Shown: positions 1 through 5,672, counted from the stretch's first letter. The stretch: 7,410 nucleotides of DNA from an uncultured Thermomicrobiales bacterium (GCA_902806375.1 CADCWK010000114.1:1-7410); one strand, 5' to 3'. Program-made: numbers and translations. The notes: generated by a model from the letters alone, not told the origin.

Positions 1-907
1 TGTAGTCGATCTCGCCGGCCTGGTAAAGCGTGAACGAGGTGTTCTGGGCGGCCAGTTTGACGATCACGGTCTCGACCGTCGGGCGCAGTGCGCCGCGGTA
101 GTCCGGATTCCGGGTGTAGACGATCCGCTGGTCGCGAGAGAACTCCGTCACGACATAGGGACCGGACGAGACAGCCGTCGCCGGGTCGGTGTTGTAGAGC
201 GGGCCGGTGCTGTCTAGTGCGGCGGCCGAGAGCGGCGGCGAGTAGAGCATCATCGACGGCAGATAGGGAGCAGGGTTGACCGTCTCGATGATCAGCTGGT
301 TGGGCGTCGCACCCTGCCGGACCCCGATCTGGTCGAGCGGGACGGCTCCCTCGAACGCCTCGCCGAAGTTGACGATCACGCCGGTGAAGAACCAGGCGAA
401 GTCCCAGACATGGGCCGGGTCCGCGCCGTACTGGAACGTCCGGACCCAGTCGTTGGCGGTGACCGGGTTACCGTCATTCCACATCAGTGTCGGGTCCAGC
501 TCGAAGGTCCAGACGGTCCCCTCCGCGTTACCGGACCATGACGTCGCGGCAGCCGGGATGATGTCGAAGTTGCGGTCCATCCGGACCAGCGGATCGGAGA
601 ACAGGTCGGCGGTGCCTGGCCGCTGGTAGACCTGCTCGAAGAAGTCGAAGACGCGGGAGATCGTCGGGTCCGCCACCGTGATGAACACCTGGTCCTCGGC
701 CGGGGCGGCGCCCGCCGGCAGTGGCAGCGGCGTCTGGGCCAGCAGGGTGGCAGGGGACATCGGCAGGATCGACGACGCTCCGGCCGGCATCCGCATTGCG
801 GCCATCGCCGCCGCGGCGCCCGCCACGCCACCGATCAGTTGGCGCCGGGTCGTCGGGTGGACCTTGAGGAACGGGTTGGACGGGTCGTGCACGCCATCGT
901 GGGTCAT
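1..907 (-). CDS. ABC transporter solute-binding protein, family 5 (peptide/nickel type), 3' end beyond the window
   Basis: Reading the minus strand from ATG at 907 gives 302 open codons that run off the left edge, so the C-terminal part is missing. The protein resembles SBP_bac_5 extracellular receptors that deliver peptides, nickel or other small solutes to an ABC importer. Supporting segments are a cluster typical of this fold (VWTFEL, then MWNDGNPVTANDWV) at about residues 130-155, and SSGPYVVTEF followed by a YTRNPDYRG-like stretch near residues 250-275. Residues 19-25 read TTRRQLI, followed by an Ala/Gly-rich stretch, which looks like a twin-arginine signal; no cysteine lipobox is visible, so it is probably secreted rather than lipid-anchored. 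The n-region before the arginines is long (about 20 residues). AAGGGAG (916-922) lies 8 nt before the ATG and supports this start. Permease and ATPase genes, if present, would lie to the left. The substrate cannot be told. Confidence 0.92.
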   Translation of the reverse strand, partial: MTHDGVHDPSNPFLKVHPTTRRQLIGGVAGAAAAMAAMRMPAGASSILPMSPATLLAQTPLPLPAGAAPAEDQVFITVADPTISRVFDFFEQVYQRPGTADLFSDPLVRMDRNFDIIPAAATSWSGNAEGTVWTFELDPTLMWNDGNPVTANDWVRTFQYGADPAHVWDFAWFFTGVIVNFGEAFEGAVPLDQIGVRQGATPNQLIIETVNPAPYLPSMMLYSPPLSAAALDSTGPLYNTDPATAVSSGPYVVTEFSRDQRIVYTRNPDYRGALRPTVETVIVKLAAQNTSFTLYQAGEIDY

Positions 908-951
908 TGTCGAAGCTCCCTTGCTGTAACGGCAGGAGACACACCCGGGTC

Positions 952-969
952 GATGGTCCACCGACCATC
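952..969. repeat. Short inverted repeat upstream of the solute-binding protein gene
   Basis: GATGGTC (952-958) and GACCATC (963-969) are exact inverted copies around a 4-nt CACC. The element lies about 45 nt before the minus-strand ATG at 907, in the likely 5' untranslated region or promoter. It could be a small operator or an mRNA hairpin. There is no T-run, so a terminator is unlikely. The sequence is certain; the function is a guess. Confidence 0.4.
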
Positions 970-1086
970 AGCCACCCGTCTGGGCACCCATGGTCGTCGG
1001 CATCTGGCGGGCGCGGCGCCGGCATTTCGGAGGAAAGTGCGTGCAGTGTGCGGTCCCCGGGCCGTTCCCGCAAGAGGCCGGGTCGG

Positions 1087-1213
1087 GCCCGATCCACCGG
1101 CCCGGTCATCAGCTCCCCGGACGAAGGTCCTGGAGCGTTGGATTCTCGCGGATCGGGCGGCGGACCCGCCGCGGAAGACCTGTCAGGGCCGCCCATTCGT
1201 GGTCCGATCGGGC
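1087..1213. repeat. Three copies of GATCGGGC in mixed orientation
   Basis: GCCCGATCC at 1087-1095 is matched by its inverse GGATCGGGC at 1150-1158, and GATCGGGC occurs again at 1206-1213 inside the palindrome CCGATCGG (1204-1211). All lie upstream of the flavin reductase start at 1307. They could be regulator sites for the 1307-4031 operon, but GC-rich words like these also recur by chance in such DNA. Confidence 0.25.
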
Positions 1214-1306
1214 ATGGTCGTTGCGTGGCCCGCAGCAGAATGGGCCGACCCTGGCCAGCGATCTCGTCCACCTCGCCGATGGTGGACCCCCGGAGCCGGA
1301 GCGCCC

Positions 1307-2014
1307 ATGACCACCCCTGTGACTACCCCGACGAGCACCGACCGAGACGGCGACCGGGACACCGGACGATCCACCACGCGGCCCTCCCGGCAGTGGGTGA
1401 TCGGCGAGAGTGACCCGCGCCAGATCGCCGGGATCGTCAAGGCGTCGGTCGTCCCGCGGCCGATCGCCTGGGTCTCGACCCGCGACGTGGCCGGCGTCGG
1501 CAACATCGCCCCGCACTCCTACTTCATGACCCTGGCCGACGTCCCGCCGGTCCTCGGCTTCGTCAGTAGCGGCCGCAAGGACACGCTCCGCAACATCGAG
1601 GCGACCGGGGATTTCGTCGTCAACATCCTCGGTGACGACCTGGTCGACGCCATGAACGTCACGTCGGCCAGCTTCCCGGCCGCCGAGGACGAGTTCCACT
1701 GGGCCGGATTGACCCCGGAGCCGTCGGAGAGCGTCGGCGCGCCCCGCGTCGCCGAGGCCCCGGTCGCCTTCGAGTGCCGCCTCCGGGAGGTGCGTGACTA
1801 CGGGCCAGCGGGTTCGCCCAGCTACCTGGTCGTCGGGGACGTCGTCCGGATCCGGATCCACGAGCGCGTCCTCGAGGGCCACCACGTCCTGCCCGAGCAG
1901 TTGCGGGCGGTCGCCCGGATGGGCGGCCCGGCGACGTACGTGCGGACGACCGACCGCTTCGACATCAACCGCCCGACCTGGGACGTCGCCCGTGAGACCA
2001 TCGTCTTGCCGTGA
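1307..2014 (+). CDS. Flavin reductase family protein (DIM6/NTAB-like FMN-binding split barrel)
   Basis: 235 residues. The protein resembles the flavin reductase-like family (COG1853 type), which binds FMN in a split barrel and passes electrons from NAD(P)H to flavin or to a partner enzyme. Diagnostic segments are VVPRPIAWVST (residues 48-58), GVGNIAPHSYFM (63-74), DVPPVLGFVS (78-87), KDTLRNIEATGDFVVNI (91-107) and MNVTSASFP further on. The first 28 or so residues are Thr/Arg/Asp-rich, look disordered and lie outside the domain. The frame stays open upstream to 839, but ATG 1307 is chosen because GGAG (1298-1301) sits 5 nt before it and the upstream part is not protein-like. It is followed after 60 nt by the dioxygenase gene on the same strand, so it may support that enzyme's chemistry. 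The exact substrate and cofactor preference are not visible. Confidence 0.87.
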   Translation: MTTPVTTPTSTDRDGDRDTGRSTTRPSRQWVIGESDPRQIAGIVKASVVPRPIAWVSTRDVAGVGNIAPHSYFMTLADVPPVLGFVSSGRKDTLRNIEATGDFVVNILGDDLVDAMNVTSASFPAAEDEFHWAGLTPEPSESVGAPRVAEAPVAFECRLREVRDYGPAGSPSYLVVGDVVRIRIHERVLEGHHVLPEQLRAVARMGGPATYVRTTDRFDINRPTWDVARETIVLP

Positions 2015-2030
2015 GCCCACGCGTCGTCCC

Positions 2031-2050
2031 TTGAGACACGTTGAGACACC
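2031..2050 (+). repeat. 10-bp tandem repeat between flavin reductase and dioxygenase genes
   Basis: TTGAGACACG (2031-2040) is followed directly by TTGAGACACC (2041-2050). The period is one helical turn. It lies in the 60-nt gap between two co-directional genes, 11 bases before the AGGAG at 2061-2065 that serves the next start. It may be a regulator site or simple slippage; nothing further is visible. Confidence 0.4.
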
Positions 2051-2074
2051 CGCCTCGTCCAGGAGTTCCCTGCC

Positions 2075-3220
2075 ATGTCCCTGTCAACGTCGAAGCTCCC
2101 CACGACCAGCAGCGTCGATCCCGGCTACGCCATCCGTGGGCTGCACCACCTGACCAGCATCTCGACCGACGCCGGACGCTCGATCGCCTGGTACACCGGC
2201 ATCCTCGGCCTGCGGCTCGTCGCCCGCTCCGTCGACCTGGACGACTGGCGCTCGCACCACCTCTACTTCTCGACCGGACCCGACGGGGCTCCGGGCTCGC
2301 TGCTGACGCTGGTCGACTGGCCCGGCATGAAGCGCGGCAACCCCGGCATCGGCGGCACCCACCACATCGCCTTCGCCACCGCTGACCGCGACACCCTGCT
2401 GCGCTGGAAGCGGTGGCTGGTCGACCACGGCCAGAAGGTCGACGGCCCCTACGACCGGACCTACTTCACCAGCATCTACACCGCCGACCCGGACGGGCTG
2501 ATCATCGAGATCGCGACCAACGGCCCCGGCTGGACGGTCGACGAGGCGCCGGACCAGCTCGGCACCCAGCTCCGCCCACCGCCCTTCGAGACGACCGCCG
2601 CCGGCCGCGACGAGCCTGCCATCGCGGCCGAGACGTGGCCGGAGCCGGTCGCCACGATCGACGAGGCGATGCGGCTGGAACACTTCCACCACGTCACCGC
2701 GATCGGCACCCACCAGCCGGAGATGGAGCGGTTCTGGGGCGAGACCCTCGGGTTGCGGATGGTCAAGCGGACGCTCAACTTCGACGACCCGGAGACGCCG
2801 CACCTCTACTGGGGGGTCGGTGACGCGCTGCCGGGCACGGTCGTCACGTTCTTCGTCCAGCAGGCCGGCGCCCGCCGCCCGGCCCGGCTCGGCACGGGCC
2901 AGACCCACCACTGGGCACTGGAGGTCGCCGACGACGCGCTCGGGTACTGGGTCGAGCGGCTCAACGCTCACGCCATCCAGACGACGCCGATCCAGGATCG
3001 CGGCCCCCTCCAGAGGGTCGCCTTCCGGGACCGCGACGGCATGATCCTCGAACTGGCGACCTCCGGCCCCGGCTTCCCCTCGACGGCTCCCAGTGACCCG
3101 GCCGACGTCGGGCTCTGGCTGCCGGACCGGCTGGAGGGACAGCGCGACGAGATCGTGGCGGGCCTGGCCCCGCTGGTCATCCCGGACCTCAGCGACCTGA
3201 CGGCAGGGTCAGCGGGATGA
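2075..3220 (+). CDS. Two-domain VOC ring-cleaving dioxygenase (glyoxalase/extradiol superfamily, MhqO-like)
   Basis: 381 residues with two vicinal-oxygen-chelate modules. Module 1 (about 20-153) has LHHLTS at 23-28, YTGILGLRLV at 40-49, THHIAF at 95-100 and IIEIA at 143-147. Module 2 (about 200-330) has FHHVTAI at 204-210, GLRMVKRTLNFDDP at 226-239, THHWAL at 277-282 and ILELA at 324-328. Each module therefore keeps a candidate His/His/Glu metal set (H24 or H25, H96 or H97, E145; H205 or H206, H278 or H279, E326). The phrase LVKRTLNFDDP followed by HLYWG and PGTVVTFF is typical of the ring-cleaving dioxygenases related to Bacillus MhqO, which act in hydroquinone or catechol detoxification and use a divalent metal, usually Fe(II). 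ATG 2075 has AGGAG (2061-2065) 9 nt before it. At 381 residues it is longer than I expect for the family, owing to an N-terminal tail and a linker at 154-200. The substrate is inferred from the family, not shown. Likely cytosolic. Confidence 0.92.
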   Translation: MSLSTSKLPTTSSVDPGYAIRGLHHLTSISTDAGRSIAWYTGILGLRLVARSVDLDDWRSHHLYFSTGPDGAPGSLLTLVDWPGMKRGNPGIGGTHHIAFATADRDTLLRWKRWLVDHGQKVDGPYDRTYFTSIYTADPDGLIIEIATNGPGWTVDEAPDQLGTQLRPPPFETTAAGRDEPAIAAETWPEPVATIDEAMRLEHFHHVTAIGTHQPEMERFWGETLGLRMVKRTLNFDDPETPHLYWGVGDALPGTVVTFFVQQAGARRPARLGTGQTHHWALEVADDALGYWVERLNAHAIQTTPIQDRGPLQRVAFRDRDGMILELATSGPGFPSTAPSDPADVGLWLPDRLEGQRDEIVAGLAPLVIPDLSDLTAGSAG

Positions 3221-3254
3221 CCGTCGCGTCCCCGACGCGTGGCGGCCAACGACG

Positions 3255-4031
3255 GTGACGCAGCCGGCGATCCCGCTGGAGACGCTCCATGGACAGTGGT
3301 GCGATCAGGTCATGGTGACGCTCGGGGACGAACTGACGCCAGCCGACGACACCGCGCCGGGCTACGAGCATACCTACGCCGCTGGCGCGGGCGACGACCG
3401 GCGGCTGGTCGTCGTCTGCCCGTGGCACTGGCCGGCCTACAGCCACTACCAGTTCTGGGAACTCGTCGCCATCCCGTGGCTGGCCCGCCGGGCGGGGTAC
3501 CGGGACTGGTGCCTCGTCACCAACGACGCCTGGACCGACTGGATCCTCCCCGCATTGCGCCCCCTCTACGGCACCGTGATCGTGTCGGACGAGCCACCGG
3601 TCGACGCGATCCGACGCTGGCTCGCGGCCGAACCGGTTCCGGTAGCACTACCTCCGGACCGCCCCGCTGGCCGGATCCTCCTCGGCGACCCGACCCCAAA
3701 GCAGACGACCGTGACGCTCAAGGCCGCGATGGCTGAAGCGCTCGGTGATAGCGCCCGCACCGGTCGGACGATCCCGGCCCGGCTGGTCGAGGCGACGCTC
3801 CGCCCGAACTTCTCCCTGGATGACGACCAGACTCTGCTGTTCGCCAAAAGCTTCCGCAATCCCGACGTCGTTCATGAAGCCAAGATGCTGGCCGGCCGCT
3901 CGCTGCTCTGCCCCGACGGCACCCGACCCGTCGTCGTCATCGACGGCCGCTGGCGCGACGCCCCGGAACTGATCGCGTCGGTCGGGGCGGATGTCTGCAC
4001 GGCGGGTCTTCTGCGCGAGTTCGTGAGCTAG
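3255..4031 (+). CDS. Conserved-looking hypothetical protein, third gene of the flavin reductase-dioxygenase operon
   Basis: 258 residues from GTG 3255, 34 nt after the dioxygenase stop. I do not recognise the family. The protein has no signal peptide or membrane helix and looks mixed alpha/beta. Notable parts are an aromatic/His-rich block after a beta-strand, LVVVCPWHWPAYSHYQFWE (residues 51-69), then WLARRAGYRDWCLVTNDAW (75-93). The C-terminal part has RPVVVIDGRWRDAPEL and ends VGADVCTAGLLREFVS. The block at 55-69 holds Cys, two His and four aromatic residues and could be a ligand or metal site. Codon use matches the host, which supports a real gene. The start is uncertain: GTG 3255 has no clear Shine-Dalgarno sequence, and the in-frame ATG 3312 (codon 20) is an alternative. 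Position suggests a role alongside the dioxygenase, but no function can be assigned. Confidence 0.78.
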   Translation: MTQPAIPLETLHGQWCDQVMVTLGDELTPADDTAPGYEHTYAAGAGDDRRLVVVCPWHWPAYSHYQFWELVAIPWLARRAGYRDWCLVTNDAWTDWILPALRPLYGTVIVSDEPPVDAIRRWLAAEPVPVALPPDRPAGRILLGDPTPKQTTVTLKAAMAEALGDSARTGRTIPARLVEATLRPNFSLDDDQTLLFAKSFRNPDVVHEAKMLAGRSLLCPDGTRPVVVIDGRWRDAPELIASVGADVCTAGLLREFVS

Positions 4032-4065
4032 GGATTACGATGGGCTAGTGCGTGGTTCCCGGCCC

Positions 4066-4097
4066 TTACACAACGTTTTGGACAAATCGTTGTGTAA
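4066..4097. promoter_or_regulatory. Inverted pair of TTACACAACG motifs at the 3' side of the Fic gene
   Basis: TTACACAACG (4066-4075) and its exact inverse CGTTGTGTAA (4088-4097) are separated by 12 nt. Pairing continues inward through 4077-4080 with 4083-4086, with one mismatch (4076/4087), making a near-perfect 32-bp palindrome. It lies between the convergent stops of the hypothetical gene (4031) and the Fic gene (4177). The same pair with the same 12-nt gap is found upstream of the Fic gene (5369-5400), so a shared DNA-binding protein is more likely than a plain terminator, although RNA from either strand could also fold here. No T-run follows. Confidence 0.7.
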
Positions 4098-4106
4098 GAG
4101 TTGACC

Positions 4107-4122
4107 TACACAACGCCCGTTG
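4107..4122. promoter_or_regulatory. Degenerate third copy of the TTACACAACG motif
   Basis: TACACAACG at 4107-4115 repeats nine of the ten motif bases in the same orientation as the copy at 4066, 41 bp further along. It is followed after CC by CGTTG (4118-4122), so it reads as CAACG-CC-CGTTG, a shorter and tighter inverted version. It may be an extra half-site or the relic of one. Confidence 0.45.
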
Positions 4123-4191
4123 CAGAAGCTCATGCCACGTTTGCCTCTCCATGGTGATCATCACCACTCCGACATGTCAGGTCTGCAACGG
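4117..4191 (-). terminator. Nested inverted repeats at the 3' end of the Fic gene, possible terminator or operator
   Basis: CCGTTGCAGA (4117-4126) is the exact inverse of TCTGCAACGG (4182-4191), which overlaps the last codons and stop of the Fic gene. Between them sits TGGTGAT-C-ATCACCA (4152-4166), a perfect 15-bp palindrome. The Fic transcript could fold into a long stem with an inner hairpin after its stop codon. Neither strand has a U-tract after it, so classic intrinsic termination is not supported; the inner palindrome could equally be a protein-binding site. Confidence 0.35.
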
Positions 4192-5328
4192 ATTCACGAC
4201 ACGAACGATCTCCGAGGCGACATAGACCCGGTTGCGCTGCTGACCGGTGACTTCCGTGAGCACCTCTTCATCGGTGAGACGCTCGACGGTTCGCCGCAAC
4301 GCTTCGTACGTTACGCCCAGTCGTTCAGCCATGGCGTTGACCGAGAAGGCGGGTGTGACAAAGAGCTCATCGACAAGCTTCAGTGCCACCACCATCCCTC
4401 GATCCTTGTACTGGGCATTGAGACGCGTCTGGAGTTCGAGTAACCGATTCCCACGGGCCAGCGCGTCATCCGCCGCTTCCCCAACTGCTCGCAGGAAGAA
4501 CCGGACCCACGCGTTCCAGTCACCGGTCTGGCTGAGCCGCAGTAACCCGTCCTGATACTCCTCCCGGTACGGTTCGATCGCGGAACTGAGATACAGGAGG
4601 GGACGGCCGAGCACTCCCCAGTCGTCGAGGAGGACCGACATCAGGAGTCGGCCGAGACGACCGTTCCCATCGAGAAAAGGATGAATCGTCTCAAATTGAT
4701 AGTGGATGAGTGCCAGCCGGATCAGCGCCGGCAGCGTCGGTGGGGCCTGCCAGGACTGCTCGAGATCCAGCATTAACCCAGCAACCTGATCGGGAGGGGG
4801 CGGGACGAAGCGTGCATCGCTGATTGCCTGGCCGTGTCGTCCGATCCAGTTCTGCTGTTCCCGATACTGTCCGGGCCGGGCCTGTCCTCCCCGCACCCCA
4901 TCGAGCAAGAGATGGTGCATCTCCCGAACGAGTCCGACGGATACTGGCCGGTCGGTGGGTCGGTTCAGACCATAGTTGACCGCAGTGACATAATTGGCCA
5001 CTTCACGGACATCGCTATCCGAACCAGGCAGGACTCCGGCAGCTTCATAGAGGACCAGTTGCCCGACGTCCGCGGTCGTCCCCTCCATTCGACTCGACGC
5101 CACGGCTTCACGGCGAATGAATGGCTGAATGAGCAGGTAGGGGTTCGGCAATGAGCGTCCGAGTTGATCGAGTCGACCGACCGCCAGCATTGCCTGGTCG
5201 GACTGAACGAGGACATCCGCCGCGAGCGAGATAAACGCCGGAAGCGGGTCGGGGATATACCCCAGCGCCTTGCCATAGGTCTCGACGAGCGTCCCTGGGA
5301 AGCCGGCGATAAAGTCTTCTTGGCGCAC
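4177..5328 (-). CDS. Fic family protein, class II (N-terminal inhibitory helix) with C-terminal winged helix
   Basis: 383 residues from GTG 5328. Fic enzymes usually transfer AMP from ATP to Ser, Thr or Tyr of target proteins. The signature HPFLDGNGRLGR is at residues 216-227, with catalytic His216 and the anion-binding loop intact. An N-terminal Fic_N-like region (about 20-100) carries SSRMEG at 78-83, fitting the (S/T)xxxE(G/N) inhibitory motif; Glu82 would hold the enzyme in the off state until relieved. YETIH-type context before the signature reads HYQFETIHPF. The C-terminal 75 or so residues (AFSVNAMAERLGVTYEALRRTVERLTDEEV) look like a winged helix-turn-helix, as in many COG3177 Fic proteins. 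GTG 5328 is chosen because AAGGGAG (5334-5340) lies 5 nt before it. In-frame TTG 5376 and ATG 5367 lack a ribosome site and would translate operator copies into repeated LCK. GC content is lower than in neighbouring genes, suggesting transfer. No separate antitoxin gene is seen. The gene is probably autoregulated through flanking repeats. Confidence 0.95.
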   Translation of the reverse strand: MRQEDFIAGFPGTLVETYGKALGYIPDPLPAFISLAADVLVQSDQAMLAVGRLDQLGRSLPNPYLLIQPFIRREAVASSRMEGTTADVGQLVLYEAAGVLPGSDSDVREVANYVTAVNYGLNRPTDRPVSVGLVREMHHLLLDGVRGGQARPGQYREQQNWIGRHGQAISDARFVPPPPDQVAGLMLDLEQSWQAPPTLPALIRLALIHYQFETIHPFLDGNGRLGRLLMSVLLDDWGVLGRPLLYLSSAIEPYREEYQDGLLRLSQTGDWNAWVRFFLRAVGEAADDALARGNRLLELQTRLNAQYKDRGMVVALKLVDELFVTPAFSVNAMAERLGVTYEALRRTVERLTDEEVLTEVTGQQRNRVYVASEIVRVVNPLQT

Positions 5329-5333
5329 CCGAT

Positions 5334-5340
5334 CTCCCTT
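5334..5340 (-). promoter_or_regulatory. Ribosome binding site that fixes the Fic start at GTG 5328
   Basis: On the minus strand AAGGGAG ends 5 nt before GTG 5328. Its first bases overlap the end of the nearest TTACACAACG copy (5339-5348), so a protein bound there would sit directly on the DNA of the translation start region. The alternative starts at 5367 and 5376 have no comparable purine-rich stretch before them. Confidence 0.7.
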
Positions 5341-5430
5341 ACACAACGCTTGGAGGGTATGACTCATCTTACACAACGATTTGCCTGAATCGTTGTGTAA
5401 GGTAACTGGTACCCACCAGGCGTTGTGTAA
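5339..5430. promoter_or_regulatory. Symmetric four-copy TTACACAACG operator array upstream of the Fic gene
   Basis: TTACACAACG occurs at 5339-5348 and 5369-5378, and its exact inverse at 5391-5400 and 5421-5430. Outer and inner copies are 30 bp apart on each side, the inner pair has a 12-nt gap, and all four share one centre at 5384.5. The inner arms extend to 13 bp (TTACACAACGATT) around TGCCTG. The 20-nt spacers on the two sides are also related: 13 of 20 positions match when one is inverted. So the whole 92 bp is an imperfect palindrome. It ends at the Fic ribosome binding site on one side and at a GGAGG (5431-5435) on the other. This is the layout of a cooperative operator. TAAGAT (minus strand) and TAAGGT (plus strand) abut the inner copies in mirrored positions and could be weak -10 elements; I see no good -35. 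Confidence 0.8.
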
Positions 5431-5439
5431 GGAGGACGA

Positions 5440-5487
5440 GTGGTGAGATCACCGGATCGCGCGTTTCCCGGCCATGCCCGAGCGTGA
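5440..5487 (+). other. Tiny 15-codon open frame facing away from the Fic gene, doubtful
   Basis: GTG 5440 and GTG 5443 follow GGAGG (5431-5435) at 4 and 7 nt. The frame would encode VVRSPDRAFPGHARA and stops at 5485-5487. It mirrors the Fic side of the operator array: motif copy, then AAGG-AGG type ribosome site, then GTG. It could be a leader peptide, the remains of a divergent gene, or nothing. The peptide shares only V-R and F-P-G with the Fic N-terminus, too little to argue for an inverted duplication. Confidence 0.15.
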
Positions 5488-5492
5488 TCTCA
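5443..5492. repeat. Inverted pair of near-palindromic GTGA..TCAC sites
   Basis: TGAGATCAC (5444-5452) and GTGATCTCA (5484-5492) are exact 9-bp inverse copies 31 nt apart. Each is itself close to a palindrome: GTGA-GA-TCAC at 5443-5452 and GTGA-TC-TCA at 5484-5492. A related GTGAT-C-ATCAC lies at 4154-4164 near the other end of the Fic island. They could bind a dimeric regulator or pair as RNA. Confidence 0.35.
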
Positions 5493-5672
5493 TCCAAAGT
5501 AGATTGGCAGCGTGGTAGCGTCGAACCGGCCGAGGAGGTCTGTATCCCATGGCCCCTGGTGTCGGTCGGAGCCAAGCGTCCCGGCAACCCACTGTCAGAG
5601 ATCCGACGCTGAACTGGATTGCCGGCCATGAGGCCGTCGACCACCGGCAGCAAGGTCCATCTGGACCGCACC

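Larger units (their letters stand above)
908..1306. other. Divergent intergenic region, no gene seen
   Basis: This 399-nt stretch separates the divergent solute-binding protein and flavin reductase genes and must hold both promoters, but I cannot pick convincing -35/-10 pairs. Open frames cross it on both strands, but they show no recognisable protein and look like GC-rich chance frames. It holds the hairpin at 952-969, the GATCGGGC motifs at 1087-1213 and a 16-bp GC palindrome at 1157-1172 (GCGGCGG, AC, CCGCCGC). Confidence 0.6.

Noticed and set aside
1029..1038. GGAGGAAAGT resembling the 5' conserved motif of RNase P RNA
   Set aside because: The following bases do not continue the motif, no 3' conserved partner is seen, and only about 270 nt remain before the next gene.
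839..1306. Extension of the flavin reductase frame upstream to 839
   Set aside because: It would overlap the divergent solute-binding protein gene and encodes an Arg/Pro-rich chance peptide; ATG 1307 has a ribosome site and precedes the domain.
1109..2971. Long minus-strand open frames opposite the flavin reductase (1109-2020) and the dioxygenase (2084-2971)
   Set aside because: They are antisense shadows of strongly GC3-biased genes; their translations are Asp/Arg/Val-rich and match no family.
3217..3258. ATGA overlap at the dioxygenase stop as a coupled start for the next gene
   Set aside because: The frame from ATG 3217 ends after 13 codons and is not the frame of the 258-residue protein.
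4066..5400. Mobile element with terminal inverted repeats, or a tyrosine-recombinase cassette (13-bp arms, 6-bp centre at each end)
   Set aside because: The central 6 bp differ between the two sites (TGGACA against TGCCTG), which disfavours recombination between them. No target duplication or recombinase is seen, and the extra outer copies at exact 30-bp spacing fit an operator better.
5508..5520. CAGCGTGGTAGCG resembling a T-box antiterminator core
   Set aside because: It misses key consensus bases, there is no recognisable specifier stem or terminator, and the downstream gene is not an aminoacyl-tRNA or amino-acid gene.
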